Assembly: GCA_945888475.1 (NCBI GenBank)
Contig: CAMDAB010000017.1
Location: 1-41,406 of the forward strand
Source: Saprospira grandis DSM 2844
Lineage (GTDB): Bacteria; Bacteroidota; Bacteroidia; Chitinophagales; Saprospiraceae
Direction: 5' to 3'
DNA: 41,406 bases
Shown: positions 8,073-16,441 of the stretch, piece after piece
How the letters are laid out: each line of letters begins with the position of its first letter
How positions within the stretch are numbered: the first letter of the stretch is position 1
Notes under the pieces: model-generated
What the model was told of the DNA's origin: nothing
Seen by the model: only the letters and a program-made list of their open reading frames with translations
Databases searched by the model: none
Made by a program: the position numbers and the translations under genes

Positions 8073-9728
8073 TCAATACTGCAGCAACTCTCTTGCGTTC
8101 AGCTTTGCCGATTCTGAAGGTGGGTCACCGCTTAGCATCTTCGCAATTTCGATGATACGCTCTTCCTCATTCAGTTGTTTCACTGCCGTAATTGTTCTGT
8201 CTTCAAGTACAGTCTTATGGGCAAAATAATGCAAATTGGCTTTAGCTGCAATCTGGGGTGAATGGGTGATAGAAATTACCTGATGATTTGCAGCTAGTTT
8301 TTGCAGGATGATTCCCATCTGAAGCGCAACCTCTCCAGAAACGCCGGAATCGATTTCATCGAAAATCAAAGTAGGCAAGGTGATTGCATTGGCAACCAAT
8401 GATTTGATACAAAGTGCCAAACGCGACATTTCACCACCAGATGCAATGCCCTTTATTTCCTCTAAACGGCTGCCCTTATTGGCTGCAAAAAGAAAACGAA
8501 GTTGATCGGTTCCGCTGGGCAACAACTGTCCACATGGTTGAATATCAACCTTCAGCTGCGCATGTTTCATCGACAACTGCTCCAATAACTGGGCAATTTC
8601 TTTTTCGAAAGGCAGCACAGCTTTTTTTCTTTTTTCTGAAATTTTAGCACCTAATTCGAACAATATTTTTTCCTGGGCGGAAATTCGACGCCCCAGTTTC
8701 AGGATTTCTTCATCTAAATCTTCAAAACCCTGAAGTTTTTCCTCCAATTCTGTTTTGAGACTGAGTAATTCAGCTTCGGAGCTGACATAATGCTTTTTTT
8801 GCAAACGAAAGAGCTGATCGAGCCGCTCATTCACCTCCTGAAGCCTTGCGCCGTCGTATTCGGTATCATCCGCAATATCGGAAAATTCTGATGAAATTTC
8901 TTCCAATTCATATTTCAACCCTTCGAATCGTTCCATCAGTTTGGGCAATTTGGGATGAAATTCGGCAATATCGGAGAGTTCGTGAATCAGATCTGCGATG
9001 ATATTAACCGCAGAAACTTCTTCATCGGTTAAACCTGCAGTTGCCATCAGCAGTGCTCTTTTGATATCTTCGGCATTTGAAAGTTGTTTTTGCTCGCTTT
9101 CTAGTTCTTCCTGCTCCCCTTCCCTCAAGTCCGCTTCTTTCAGTTCATTGAGCTGAAAGAGCATAAAATCATTTTCCTTATTGGCATTTACGCTTCTATT
9201 TTTCAGCCTTTCCAGTTTTTTTCGGTCAGTTTCCCAGGCAGTAAAAGCTTCAAGATATGGATCGGATAAGGATTTATTATCAGCGAGGGCATCTACCACT
9301 TTGAGCTGAAAATCCGGATCCTGAATATTCAGTGTATCGAATTGCTGATGTAGGTCGACCAGTTTTTCTGTCAGATCGCGCAGCGTTTCTGCCTTTACGG
9401 GGGTGTCGTTGATAAAAGCACGACTTTTACCAGCCGGAGTGATTTCGCGACGCACGAGTGTCTCTCTGGCATAATCGATATCCTCTGTTTTGAAAAAAGA
9501 TTCCAAATCGTAGGTACTGAGGTCGAAAACTGCTTCAACCACACATTTATTATTCAAATCGTAAAGCACCTTGGTATCGGCACGTTTTCCCATAATCAGG
9601 CCAAGGGCACCCATCATAATGGATTTACCTGCGCCAGTTTCACCGGTTATGATGGTCAGATTATCGGAAAAATCTATGTCGACCGATTCTATGATGGCAT
9701 AATTTCTTATGGATAATGAACGGATCAT
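8073..9728 (-). CDS. recN: DNA repair protein RecN
   Basis: 551 residues, the normal length. SMC-like ATPase of double-strand-break repair. Walker A GETGAGKS at residues 29-36 follows the typical start (LSIRNYAIIESVDIDF). A long coiled-coil centre spans about 155-375. The C-terminal head has the ABC signature region SGGEMSRLALCIKSL and Walker B LPTLIFDEIDSGVSG, then the D-loop/His segment ISITHSPQIAAKA. It faces the YrdC-like gene with one base between them. A strong Bacteroidota-type promoter lies upstream. Confidence 0.97.
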   Translation of the reverse strand: MIRSLSIRNYAIIESVDIDFSDNLTIITGETGAGKSIMMGALGLIMGKRADTKVLYDLNNKCVVEAVFDLSTYDLESFFKTEDIDYARETLVRREITPAGKSRAFINDTPVKAETLRDLTEKLVDLHQQFDTLNIQDPDFQLKVVDALADNKSLSDPYLEAFTAWETDRKKLERLKNRSVNANKENDFMLFQLNELKEADLREGEQEELESEQKQLSNAEDIKRALLMATAGLTDEEVSAVNIIADLIHELSDIAEFHPKLPKLMERFEGLKYELEEISSEFSDIADDTEYDGARLQEVNERLDQLFRLQKKHYVSSEAELLSLKTELEEKLQGFEDLDEEILKLGRRISAQEKILFELGAKISEKRKKAVLPFEKEIAQLLEQLSMKHAQLKVDIQPCGQLLPSGTDQLRFLFAANKGSRLEEIKGIASGGEMSRLALCIKSLVANAITLPTLIFDEIDSGVSGEVALQMGIILQKLAANHQVISITHSPQIAAKANLHYFAHKTVLEDRTITAVKQLNEEERIIEIAKMLSGDPPSESAKLNARELLQY

Positions 9729-9762
9729 ATGCTGAATCTAAAGTAAAATTTTTGGTCTGCTG

Positions 9763-9794
9763 CAAATATAGGACAGAAAAAAGAGAATTGCCAA
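9763..9794 (-). promoter_or_regulatory. recN promoter
   Basis: Minus strand: TTG at 9792-9794, 21 bases, then TATATTTG at 9763-9770, an exact -7 match, 34 bases before the ATG at 9728. Spacing and both boxes fit the Bacteroidota sigma factor consensus. Confidence 0.6.
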
Positions 9795-9840
9795 TTATTT
9801 TACAACAAATTCGTGCATTTATTTGGTTTTGCTTGGCATT

Positions 9841-9927
9841 TTAATCAAAATACTGACGTTCTTGATCATAAATCACATGCTCATCATCGTATTTGCAATT
9901 CACCACAAGCTTTGTTAGCTTTTTCAT
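9841..9927 (-). CDS. Possible 28-residue small ORF after the glycosyltransferase
   Basis: ATG at 9927, 4 bases after the stop of the glycosyltransferase gene, stop at 9841-9843. The peptide begins MKKLTKLVVNCKYDDEH and is hydrophilic with one cysteine. Tight spacing would allow coupled translation, but at this length it could arise by chance. No family recognised. Confidence 0.2.
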   Translation of the reverse strand: MKKLTKLVVNCKYDDEHVIYDQERQYFD

Positions 9928-9931
9928 GGTC

Positions 9932-11059
9932 TTAAATTTTGGCGAGCTCTTTAATACCATTTACCATAGTTTCCCAGGCAAATTTCTTTTTCTCTTCCTT
10001 TACAAAGGCTTCAAAAGTTTCTTTTTTGCTGTTTTGGTAAAAATCGATAATTGAATCAGCTATTTCATTGGCATTGGGTTCAGTTACATAACCAGCTTTG
10101 CCATTGGGTACAATCTCGGGCAGACCGCCAACATTGGTGACCAGCATCGGTTTTTCGAAATGATAGGCCATCTGAGAAATGCCACTTTGTGTAGCTGTTT
10201 TGTATGGTTGAACCACCATGTCGGCAGCGCCAAAATAAGGAGCAACTTCAGAATCGGGTATAAAATCGGTATGTAAAACGAGCAGGTCCTTAATGCCAAG
10301 GCGCTCAATCTGCTCATCATAAGGTTTCGAATCGCTGTAATATTCTCCGGCAACTATTGCTTTTATGCCCATTTTGCGAATTCTTTCATCGGCCATTGCA
10401 TCCAAAAGCAGATCAAGTCCTTTATAGTCGCGGATGAAGCCAAAAAAAAGCAAATATTTTCCTTCGGGATCCAACTTAAGTTTTTTTCTCGACTCGGACA
10501 TTTCCAAGGGCAAACCATAATTATCATAAATGGGATGAGGGATAAAACGCACCGGCTGATCGCCGACAAATTTTTTCATATCCTCCTCCACCGATCTTGA
10601 CATTACTATAAAAGCATCGACCGGCTTTACAAAGTATTTGGCAAAGGGCCTGTCTCCAAACCTTTTTTCATGGGGTATAATGTTGTCGATTATTGAAATA
10701 ATGCGGCTATGTCTGTTTTTTCTAATTCTTCTTAATATCGTTCCGAAACAAGGGCCCATAAAGGGAAGCCAGAATTTTACAATTACGATATCGGGTTTAA
10801 GTTTTGAAATTTCATTGCCGACAGACCACCAGTTTAATGGATTGACAGAGTTTATTTTTGAATGAATTTTCAGGCCCTTGGGCGCAGGCTCTGTTGTATA
10901 CTGTGTCTTTCCAGGAAATAGAAAACCCGGATACTGCAAACTAAAACTGTAAATCTCCACCTCATCGCCCGCTTCCTGAAAAGCATAGGCGAGTCGCTCG
11001 TTGTATGCAGCCAATCCCCCACGCAATGGGTGAGCTGTGCCGATGATGACTATTTTCAT
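9932..11059 (-). CDS. GT4-family glycosyltransferase
   Basis: 375 residues, two Rossmann halves (GT-B fold). The N-terminus reads MKIVIIGTAHPLRGGLAAYNERLA, with the glycine-rich acceptor loop typical of family 4. The C-terminal half shows the nucleotide-sugar part: LLFFGFIRDYKGLDLLLDA, then VVQPYKTATQSGISQMAYHFEKPMLV with the E-x7-E-like segment altered, and GGLPEIV. Likely transfers a hexose to a surface polysaccharide, lipid or small molecule; the acceptor is unknown. No other polysaccharide gene adjoins it. Start chosen at the first ATG of the Rossmann strand. Confidence 0.9.
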   Translation of the reverse strand: MKIVIIGTAHPLRGGLAAYNERLAYAFQEAGDEVEIYSFSLQYPGFLFPGKTQYTTEPAPKGLKIHSKINSVNPLNWWSVGNEISKLKPDIVIVKFWLPFMGPCFGTILRRIRKNRHSRIISIIDNIIPHEKRFGDRPFAKYFVKPVDAFIVMSRSVEEDMKKFVGDQPVRFIPHPIYDNYGLPLEMSESRKKLKLDPEGKYLLFFGFIRDYKGLDLLLDAMADERIRKMGIKAIVAGEYYSDSKPYDEQIERLGIKDLLVLHTDFIPDSEVAPYFGAADMVVQPYKTATQSGISQMAYHFEKPMLVTNVGGLPEIVPNGKAGYVTEPNANEIADSIIDFYQNSKKETFEAFVKEEKKKFAWETMVNGIKELAKI

Positions 11060-11064
11060 TTTTT

Positions 11065-11244
11065 AGACTTTTGACTATTAGACGCTTAATACTTGGAGGA
11101 CTTTTTTATTAGACTTCAGATTCGCTTCGCGGAGCTCTCTCGTCTTGGAACGAGATCAGTTTTCAGACATCAGACATTGGCCTTTTTTAAGACTTTTGTC
11201 TATCAGACACTGGACTTGGAGAACTTTTTATTAGACTTCAGATT
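11065..11244 (+). repeat. Two-copy imperfect direct repeat, about 55-58 bp each
   Basis: Copy one at 11065-11122 starts AGACTTTTGACTATTAGAC; copy two at 11190-11244 starts AGACTTTTGTCTATCAGAC. Both continue through ACTTGGAG.ACTTTTT to end ATTAGACTTCAGATT. The copies are offset by about 122-125 bases, so the region looks like an old tandem duplication. Confidence 0.7.
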
Positions 11245-11354
11245 AAGAAAAGCTGCGCATGGAGAAATTTTTGAAAGAGGTCAAAAAATGTCAAATTCTT
11301 TCTTCTTCACTTCTTTCACTGCGTGGAACTCTCTAGTCTGGGACGAGATCGGTT
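11121..11354. repeat. Two related hairpin-bearing elements
   Basis: Element one (11121-11162) contains TCTCGTCTTGGAACGAGA, with a 6-bp stem TCTCGT/ACGAGA. Element two (11317-11354) contains TCTAGTCTGGGACGAGA, whose arms TCTaGTC and GACgAGA pair with one mismatch. Both sit in the shared frame GCG.GGA.CTCTC...GAGATC.GTT, so they are copies of one element. Confidence 0.55.
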
Positions 11355-11501
11355 CCTCTTTAAATCTCAACATCTTTCCTCAATCTGCGGCATTAAAATA
11401 CCGCACTCTTTTGGCTCTGTTTTTTCTCAAAGGTTAAAACCGTTTGGAAAAATTCGTTTTACGAAACTTCTTTTCTCTTTCAATCTCAACTTCTTTCCTC
11501 T

Positions 11502-11975
11502 CTAAATCTTTCCCGCTTCCTTTCTCCATTCATACCTTTCGTACCTGATTTTCAAACCCGGAATTTTGACATTTAAGTTTTCAAGATCCGATTCGCTGAA
11601 CGAAGCCAGTTGTTTGAAAGTAAAAATCCCTTCAGCATTGAGCTTTTTCTCCATACTGTTACCAAGGCCTGGTAATTTCATCAAATCATCCGGAATAATT
11701 TTTTCTGCTTTAGGTGCAGTTTTTTTGGCAGATTTGGGCTCTTTTTTTGTTTTTGGAGTTTCTTCTGCATCCTCATTTTCGGCATCTTCCGATTTGTGGC
11801 GCGATGCTTTTTGCCTAAGTATCTCACTCAGTTGGTCCAGTTGGTTTTCGAGGCCATCAAGTCTGTCGGCGAGGCGGCCATAAAGCCTTTGTTCAAAAAC
11901 GAGAAAACGTTCCTCAAGCTGCTCGTAGCGGCGCTGAAGATCATCTTGAATTACTTTTTTAATTTTGTCAAACAT
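11502..11975 (-). CDS. Coiled-coil protein with C-terminal helix-hairpin-helix domain
   Basis: 157 residues in three parts. Residues 1-60 are a charged coiled coil (heptads around RRYEQLEERFLVFEQRLYGR). Residues about 60-95 are a Lys/Glu/Ala-rich linker. Residues about 95-157 hold a helix-hairpin-helix-like fold with LMKLPGLGNSMEKKLNAEGI followed by TFKQLASFSESDL, as in DUF4332-like and other HhH DNA-binding modules. It probably binds DNA or a nucleic-acid complex and oligomerises by its N-terminus; function unknown. It lies 21 bases after the outer-membrane protein gene and may share its promoter. Confidence 0.75.
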   Translation of the reverse strand: MFDKIKKVIQDDLQRRYEQLEERFLVFEQRLYGRLADRLDGLENQLDQLSEILRQKASRHKSEDAENEDAEETPKTKKEPKSAKKTAPKAEKIIPDDLMKLPGLGNSMEKKLNAEGIFTFKQLASFSESDLENLNVKIPGLKIRYERYEWRKEAGKI

Positions 11976-11996
11976 GGTTTTAAGTTTTAGGGGGAA

Positions 11997-12902
11997 TTAA
12001 AACTGAAGGGCTATAAAAAGTTGTACACCAAAATTGCTGTCTCGGTCTTTACGGAAAATAAATTCCTTGTTAGCGTCCAAAGAACTTTGTTGAACATCAT
12101 AATTATTGTTTGTTACATCTGCTAGACCATAATATACACGGGTTCCAACGCGCAAACCTTTTGTAAAGAACAGAGAAGCACCAAAATTCAAACCGTAGTC
12201 AACTGTATTAAAAAGTGTGCCTCTTTTTTCATTAAAGTTATAGTATGAGCCTATTCTTGACGGATAATTAATTGTAGTCTGGTCTAGCCTTCCGGTTTTA
12301 TCTACAGCCCTATCTGCCAATGCCCCGGCATCATCAGTACCTCTGAGGTCAAGTTCTATCTCAAGAAAATCTGCAGGATCTGGATTTACAGGATCGATTG
12401 CTCCATATTTCAATATGCCTAAAGATCGAGAAGACACCAAAAAAGAAATACTCGGGCCAAAATCAAACATCAACCTGTCTTTGATGGCAAAGGCATAAAA
12501 CGTAATTGGAATCTCAACATAGCCGTTGGTAATGTTTACGCTGCGAATCCTTTTTTGACCAGTAAAAATCTGGGTTAAATTCATATTTGATACCGTACCG
12601 TCAAGTCTCAGATATGAGTTATCAGCTTCGAAGCGGTGAAGCGCACCTTTTTGACTAAAAAGCACCTCAGCTCCCAGTCCGATATAGTCATTGAAAGGCA
12701 TAGAAAAAGTGCCCCCTACACAAATACGAGCGGTCGTTTTGTACGATTCCAGATTATTGCCTGCTGCATCAGTTTCTTTTGGCCCAAACATTTGCGACAA
12801 GGTTGCCCCAGCTCTGAAGCCAAATTTATAATCTATCTGTGCCTGTACTTTAAAAATTGTAAAAACAGTTAAAATAAAAAGGAGTTTATTGCTGAATTTC
12901 AT
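11997..12902 (-). CDS. PorT-family outer-membrane beta-barrel protein
   Basis: 301 residues with a signal peptide (MKFSNKLLFILTVFTIFKVQAQ, cleavage about residue 21). The mature part starts IDYKFGFRAGATLSQM, the usual opening strand of the PF13568 outer-membrane barrel family, and ends with the strand FGVQLFIALQF, an aromatic C-terminal residue as expected for assembly by BAM. Cargo or role unknown. The promoter box at 12941-12948 supports this start. The coiled-coil/HhH gene follows directly. Confidence 0.85.
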   Translation of the reverse strand: MKFSNKLLFILTVFTIFKVQAQIDYKFGFRAGATLSQMFGPKETDAAGNNLESYKTTARICVGGTFSMPFNDYIGLGAEVLFSQKGALHRFEADNSYLRLDGTVSNMNLTQIFTGQKRIRSVNITNGYVEIPITFYAFAIKDRLMFDFGPSISFLVSSRSLGILKYGAIDPVNPDPADFLEIELDLRGTDDAGALADRAVDKTGRLDQTTINYPSRIGSYYNFNEKRGTLFNTVDYGLNFGASLFFTKGLRVGTRVYYGLADVTNNNYDVQQSSLDANKEFIFRKDRDSNFGVQLFIALQF

Positions 12903-12940
12903 GATTCCGAATTGTAATTTTAGGCTTTAATAATTTGCTG

Positions 12941-12948
12941 CAAAGATA
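12941..12948 (-). promoter_or_regulatory. -7 box for the PorT-like gene
   Basis: Minus strand reads TATCTTTG, an exact TAnnTTTG match, 38 bases before the ATG at 12902. No TTG at the usual -33 distance. Confidence 0.5.
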
Positions 12949-13036
12949 GAAAAACTTATTGTAGAAATTGAACAGCATTAAAATTGAAAAAGGCATTTAT
13001 GAGGCTGTTTTTATTCTTAACTAAACTGATTTCTGA

Positions 13037-14029
13037 ATGAAATTCCGGACAGAACTAATTCCTCAAAAAATTTCGAGTCCCATTGCTTTCGACCATCAAA
13101 TCCTTGCTTTGGGATCCTGTTTTGCTGAAAACATTGGTGGAAGATTAGCTGCACTAAAATACCGGACAGATATCAACCCCTTTGGAATTCAGTACAACCC
13201 GGCAACGATTGCAGAAGGTCTTCAACGGATTATTTCGGGAAAGGCTTTTGAAATGAAGGATCTTTTTAAGCATAACGACGAATGGCATAGCTTTGCTCAT
13301 CACAGCGATTTTTCGGACGCAAATCCCGAAAATGCGCTCGAAAAAATGAATAACAGACTTGAAAGAACTGCCAATACCATTAGGGAAACGAATTTTCTGA
13401 TGCTCACGTTGGGTACAGCCTGGGTTTTTATCTTAAAGGAAAATTCAACAATTGTCAGCAATTGCCATAAATTAGCGGCCGAAAAATTTATCAGAAAAAG
13501 ACTAAGTGTTGAGGATATTTTCTCATTGTTAAAAAAACCATTAGAGGACTTAAAATCTATTAATTCTGATTTACAAATTATCCTAAGCGTGAGTCCAATC
13601 AGACATTTGAAGGATGGCCTGCACGAAAACCAACTCAGCAAGGCAACATTATTGCTGGCAGCCGAAAAACTCTGTGCCGAATTCAAAAACATGTATTATT
13701 TCCCTGCCTATGAACTATTACTCGACGATCTGCGCGACTATCGTTTTTATGCTTCCGATATGACGCATCCCAGCACACAGGCAATTGATTATATCTGGGA
13801 AAAATTTGAAGAAAGTTGTCTTAATTTTAATGAAAGCCAACTTAGAAAAGAAATTGGCCAACTGGTACAGGCCGTGAATCACCGATTATTCAATCCTACA
13901 TCAGAAAAAAGTCGTAAATTTGCAGCAGCACAAATTAAATTAATTGAAGCTTTAAAAAATAAGGCTTCACATCTTAATTTTAATGACGAATCAGCTTATT
14001 TCAGTTCAATTATAAACCAATCGAAATAA
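13037..14029 (+). CDS. GSCFA-domain protein (SGNH-hydrolase-like)
   Basis: 330 residues. The name-giving block is exact: LALGSCFAENIG at about residues 30-41, with the serine of GSC where SGNH hydrolases keep the nucleophile. A later TLGTAWVF block and the C-terminal SDMTHPS (Asp and His, the last members of the triad) complete the fold. The family (PF08885) is largely uncharacterised; ester hydrolysis is inferred from the fold. There is no signal peptide. It is the first gene of a plus-strand set, with 16 bases to the next gene. Confidence 0.92.
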   Translation: MKFRTELIPQKISSPIAFDHQILALGSCFAENIGGRLAALKYRTDINPFGIQYNPATIAEGLQRIISGKAFEMKDLFKHNDEWHSFAHHSDFSDANPENALEKMNNRLERTANTIRETNFLMLTLGTAWVFILKENSTIVSNCHKLAAEKFIRKRLSVEDIFSLLKKPLEDLKSINSDLQIILSVSPIRHLKDGLHENQLSKATLLLAAEKLCAEFKNMYYFPAYELLLDDLRDYRFYASDMTHPSTQAIDYIWEKFEESCLNFNESQLRKEIGQLVQAVNHRLFNPTSEKSRKFAAAQIKLIEALKNKASHLNFNDESAYFSSIINQSK

Positions 14030-14045
14030 AAAATTTTAAGAAACA

Positions 14046-15533
14046 ATGAGTCAATACCGACAATATATTTACTGGGCTCTTGGTTTTGGGGCAATCGGGG
14101 CAATTGTTTACTATTTCAGTGACATCCTAGTTTGGATGCTGTTGGCATGGGTTATATCGCTTTTGGGTTCGCCGGTTATGAATTTTTTGTCGAAAATAAA
14201 ACTTGGCAAAAAAAGGCTATCGGCAGCTCTAAGGGCATCGATAACACTGCTGTTTTTTATACTCATTTTTGCCCTTTTTCTGGCGCTCTTTGTACCGGTT
14301 ATTATACAACAGGGTAATAACCTTGCAAAAGTAAATTACACTCAGGTAATGGAAGGCCTGGAAGAACCAATCAATCATTTGTATAAAAAGCTCGACGATG
14401 CCGGTCTTGTAGAACACATTCCAACTGCTGACGACAGGCTAAAAAACAAAAAAGACAGCCTGAAAAACCCGCTCGACAGTATCAATATCAAGCTTCCAAA
14501 TGAGGAAACAGCGGTGACAGTTAAAACCATCCAAATCGATTCCATACTTCGAAAAAAAGGCGATACAATTACCAAAACCAATATTCAACTGAGCATCAGT
14601 ATTGAGAAACCTGAAAAAGACAGACCAAGCGTTGCTCCAATCAGCGATTCATCGGCAATTGTCATGCCTTTCGACAGTCCGATGGAACGTCTTCAAAAAC
14701 AGATTTTCAGCTATTTCAATCCCTCGTCTTTCCTAAAAAGTACCTTTTCTACACTGATTTCTATTGTTGGAAATTTATTTGTGCTCATCACCTCGGTTCT
14801 TTTTATCGCCTTTTTCTTTTTGCAAGAGGAAGGAATGTTTGCAAGGGTTGTTAAAGCACCCTTTCCCGACAAACAGGGCGACAAGATCGATCGGGCACTT
14901 TTTATGATCAAAAAAATGCTTATCAGGTATTTTGAAGGCATTTTAGGGCAAATCTCAATTCTTACCCTTTTTCTTTGGCTGCTGCTCACAATAGTTGGCG
15001 CCCCAAATGCGCTGCTCATTGCATTTTTCGGAGCAATTGTGAATGTAATTCCATACATCGGCCCCTTCATCGGAATGGCTTTTGGACTCATTGTCACAAT
15101 TTGTTCCTCGCTGGATCTTGATTTTTATGCCCAGACTGTTCCCCTGCTTATCAGTGTTATCATTATCTTTTTCAGTATGCAGGCACTCGATAATCTGCTC
15201 TTACAACCCATGATTTTTTCAAAGAGCGTGCAGGCACATCCCATTGAAATATTTGTGGTAATTGTAATTGGCTCAAAACTGGCCGGAATGGTGGGGATGG
15301 TTGCCGCAATTCCCTTTTACACGGCCATCAGGGTAATTGCCTCTATCTTTCTCAGTGAATTTAAATTGGTGCAACAGCTAACAGCAAGGCTCAATATAAA
15401 CATGCAATGGGTCAGGGGCAGTCGGAATATGACAACCACGCCAAAAGAAAGATTTGTGCACCCCGACCGCAATGAAAAATCAACAAAGTGGGAAGCTAAT
15501 CCGTCGACAAGCCAAAGAAACAGAACCAAATGA
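14046..15533 (+). CDS. AI-2E family permease with a large extra-membrane insertion
   Basis: 495 residues. Hydrophobic helices at about 5-40 and 60-90, then a long hydrophilic stretch (about 95-220) with Lys/Asp-rich runs, then the conserved five-helix part of PF01594, including FFGAIVNVIPYIGPFIGMAFG, and the last helices around MVGMVAAIPFYTAIRV. A polar tail of about 55 residues ends the protein. Some family members export autoinducer-2, others are ion or small-molecule transporters, so the substrate is open. The insertion between helices is longer than I expect for the family. The stop overlaps the next gene start by 4 bases. Confidence 0.9.
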   Translation: MSQYRQYIYWALGFGAIGAIVYYFSDILVWMLLAWVISLLGSPVMNFLSKIKLGKKRLSAALRASITLLFFILIFALFLALFVPVIIQQGNNLAKVNYTQVMEGLEEPINHLYKKLDDAGLVEHIPTADDRLKNKKDSLKNPLDSINIKLPNEETAVTVKTIQIDSILRKKGDTITKTNIQLSISIEKPEKDRPSVAPISDSSAIVMPFDSPMERLQKQIFSYFNPSSFLKSTFSTLISIVGNLFVLITSVLFIAFFFLQEEGMFARVVKAPFPDKQGDKIDRALFMIKKMLIRYFEGILGQISILTLFLWLLLTIVGAPNALLIAFFGAIVNVIPYIGPFIGMAFGLIVTICSSLDLDFYAQTVPLLISVIIIFFSMQALDNLLLQPMIFSKSVQAHPIEIFVVIVIGSKLAGMVGMVAAIPFYTAIRVIASIFLSEFKLVQQLTARLNINMQWVRGSRNMTTTPKERFVHPDRNEKSTKWEANPSTSQRNRTK

Positions 15534-16438
15534 CGAAGCATTTGCATTACGAAACACCGCTTTACCAATCGTTCAGACATAGCAGCGGCACAAAAAAAAT
15601 CTACTACAAAATGGAGGCCTTACAGCCTTCGGCATCTTTCAAATTGCGTGGAGTAGGCTTACTTTGCCAAAATCTGGCAGAAAAAGGTGCCCGTAAATTT
15701 GTCATTGCATCTGGTGGAAATGCAGGATTGGCAGTCGCTTACAGTGCTTTTGCCCTTGGACTTCAGTCGCATGTAATTGTGCCCGAGTCTTCGAGCGATG
15801 CTATGAAACTTAAAATCAAAGAATTGGGCGCTGAACTTACGGTAAAAGGCAAAAGCTGGGCCGAGGCCCATGAATATGCCCTTTTGATCTCAGAAGAAAC
15901 TGATTGTGCTTATGTCCATCCATTCGATCATCCGCTTCTTTGGGAAGGGCACTCGACCATCGTTGAGGAGCTTGCTAAAACCATCGAAGCACCCGATTAC
16001 ATTGTACTTTCGGTAGGTGGTGGCGGACTTTTTTGTGGCATTATGCAAGGCTTGGAAAAAGTCGGATGGAACAATACAAAGGTCATATGTGCCGAAACTG
16101 AAGGGGCAGCTTCTCTGGCAAAATCTCTGGCGGCAGGACATCAGATTACCTTAGAAAGCATCGACAGCATTGCAGGCTCTTTGGGTGCAAAACGCATTGC
16201 GGATAAGGCCTGGGAATTGGCCCAATCAGAAAATGTAATACCTTATTTGTGTAGTGATGAAGCGGCTATGCTTGCCTGTCGAGATTTTCTTGACGAATAC
16301 CGAATTGTAACTGAAGCTGCCTGCGGTGCAGCCCTGTCAGTTTTGAATAGCGATCTGATTGCTGATGCAAAAACTGTTGTATTTATTGTTTGTGGTGGGG
16401 CGGCAATGAGTGCTGAGACCCTATTGAACTTGCATTGA
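15530..16438 (+). CDS. PLP-dependent serine/threonine dehydratase-like enzyme
   Basis: 302 residues of fold type II. The cofactor lysine lies in SASFKLRG (Lys38). SGGNAGLAVAY (about 63-73) binds substrate, and SVGGGGLFCG (about 165-174) is the phosphate-binding glycine loop. The layout resembles L-serine/L-threonine ammonia-lyases of the SDS/CHA1 type, without the regulatory ACT domain of IlvA. Expected reaction: deamination of serine or threonine to pyruvate or 2-oxobutanoate. The ATGA overlap with the AI-2E gene indicates coupled translation. It ends 3 bases before the convergent YeiH-type gene. Confidence 0.88.
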   Translation: MTKHLHYETPLYQSFRHSSGTKKIYYKMEALQPSASFKLRGVGLLCQNLAEKGARKFVIASGGNAGLAVAYSAFALGLQSHVIVPESSSDAMKLKIKELGAELTVKGKSWAEAHEYALLISEETDCAYVHPFDHPLLWEGHSTIVEELAKTIEAPDYIVLSVGGGGLFCGIMQGLEKVGWNNTKVICAETEGAASLAKSLAAGHQITLESIDSIAGSLGAKRIADKAWELAQSENVIPYLCSDEAAMLACRDFLDEYRIVTEAACGAALSVLNSDLIADAKTVVFIVCGGAAMSAETLLNLH

Positions 16439-16441
16439 AAT

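Larger units (their letters stand above)
11060..11501. other. 442-base spacer without a convincing gene, holding degenerate repeats
   Basis: Plus-strand frames here (11093-11437, 11323-11505) have low-complexity, unlikely protein sequences. The stretch instead consists of two partly duplicated blocks and hairpin-bearing elements listed separately. Text-like runs of AGAC, TCAGAC and TTAGAC recur through 11065-11210. Confidence 0.6.

Noticed and set aside
11093-11437. 114-residue plus-strand frame in the repeat spacer
   Set aside because: It spans the repeated blocks, starts at a TTG, and is Phe/Leu/Arg-rich as expected from the repeats.
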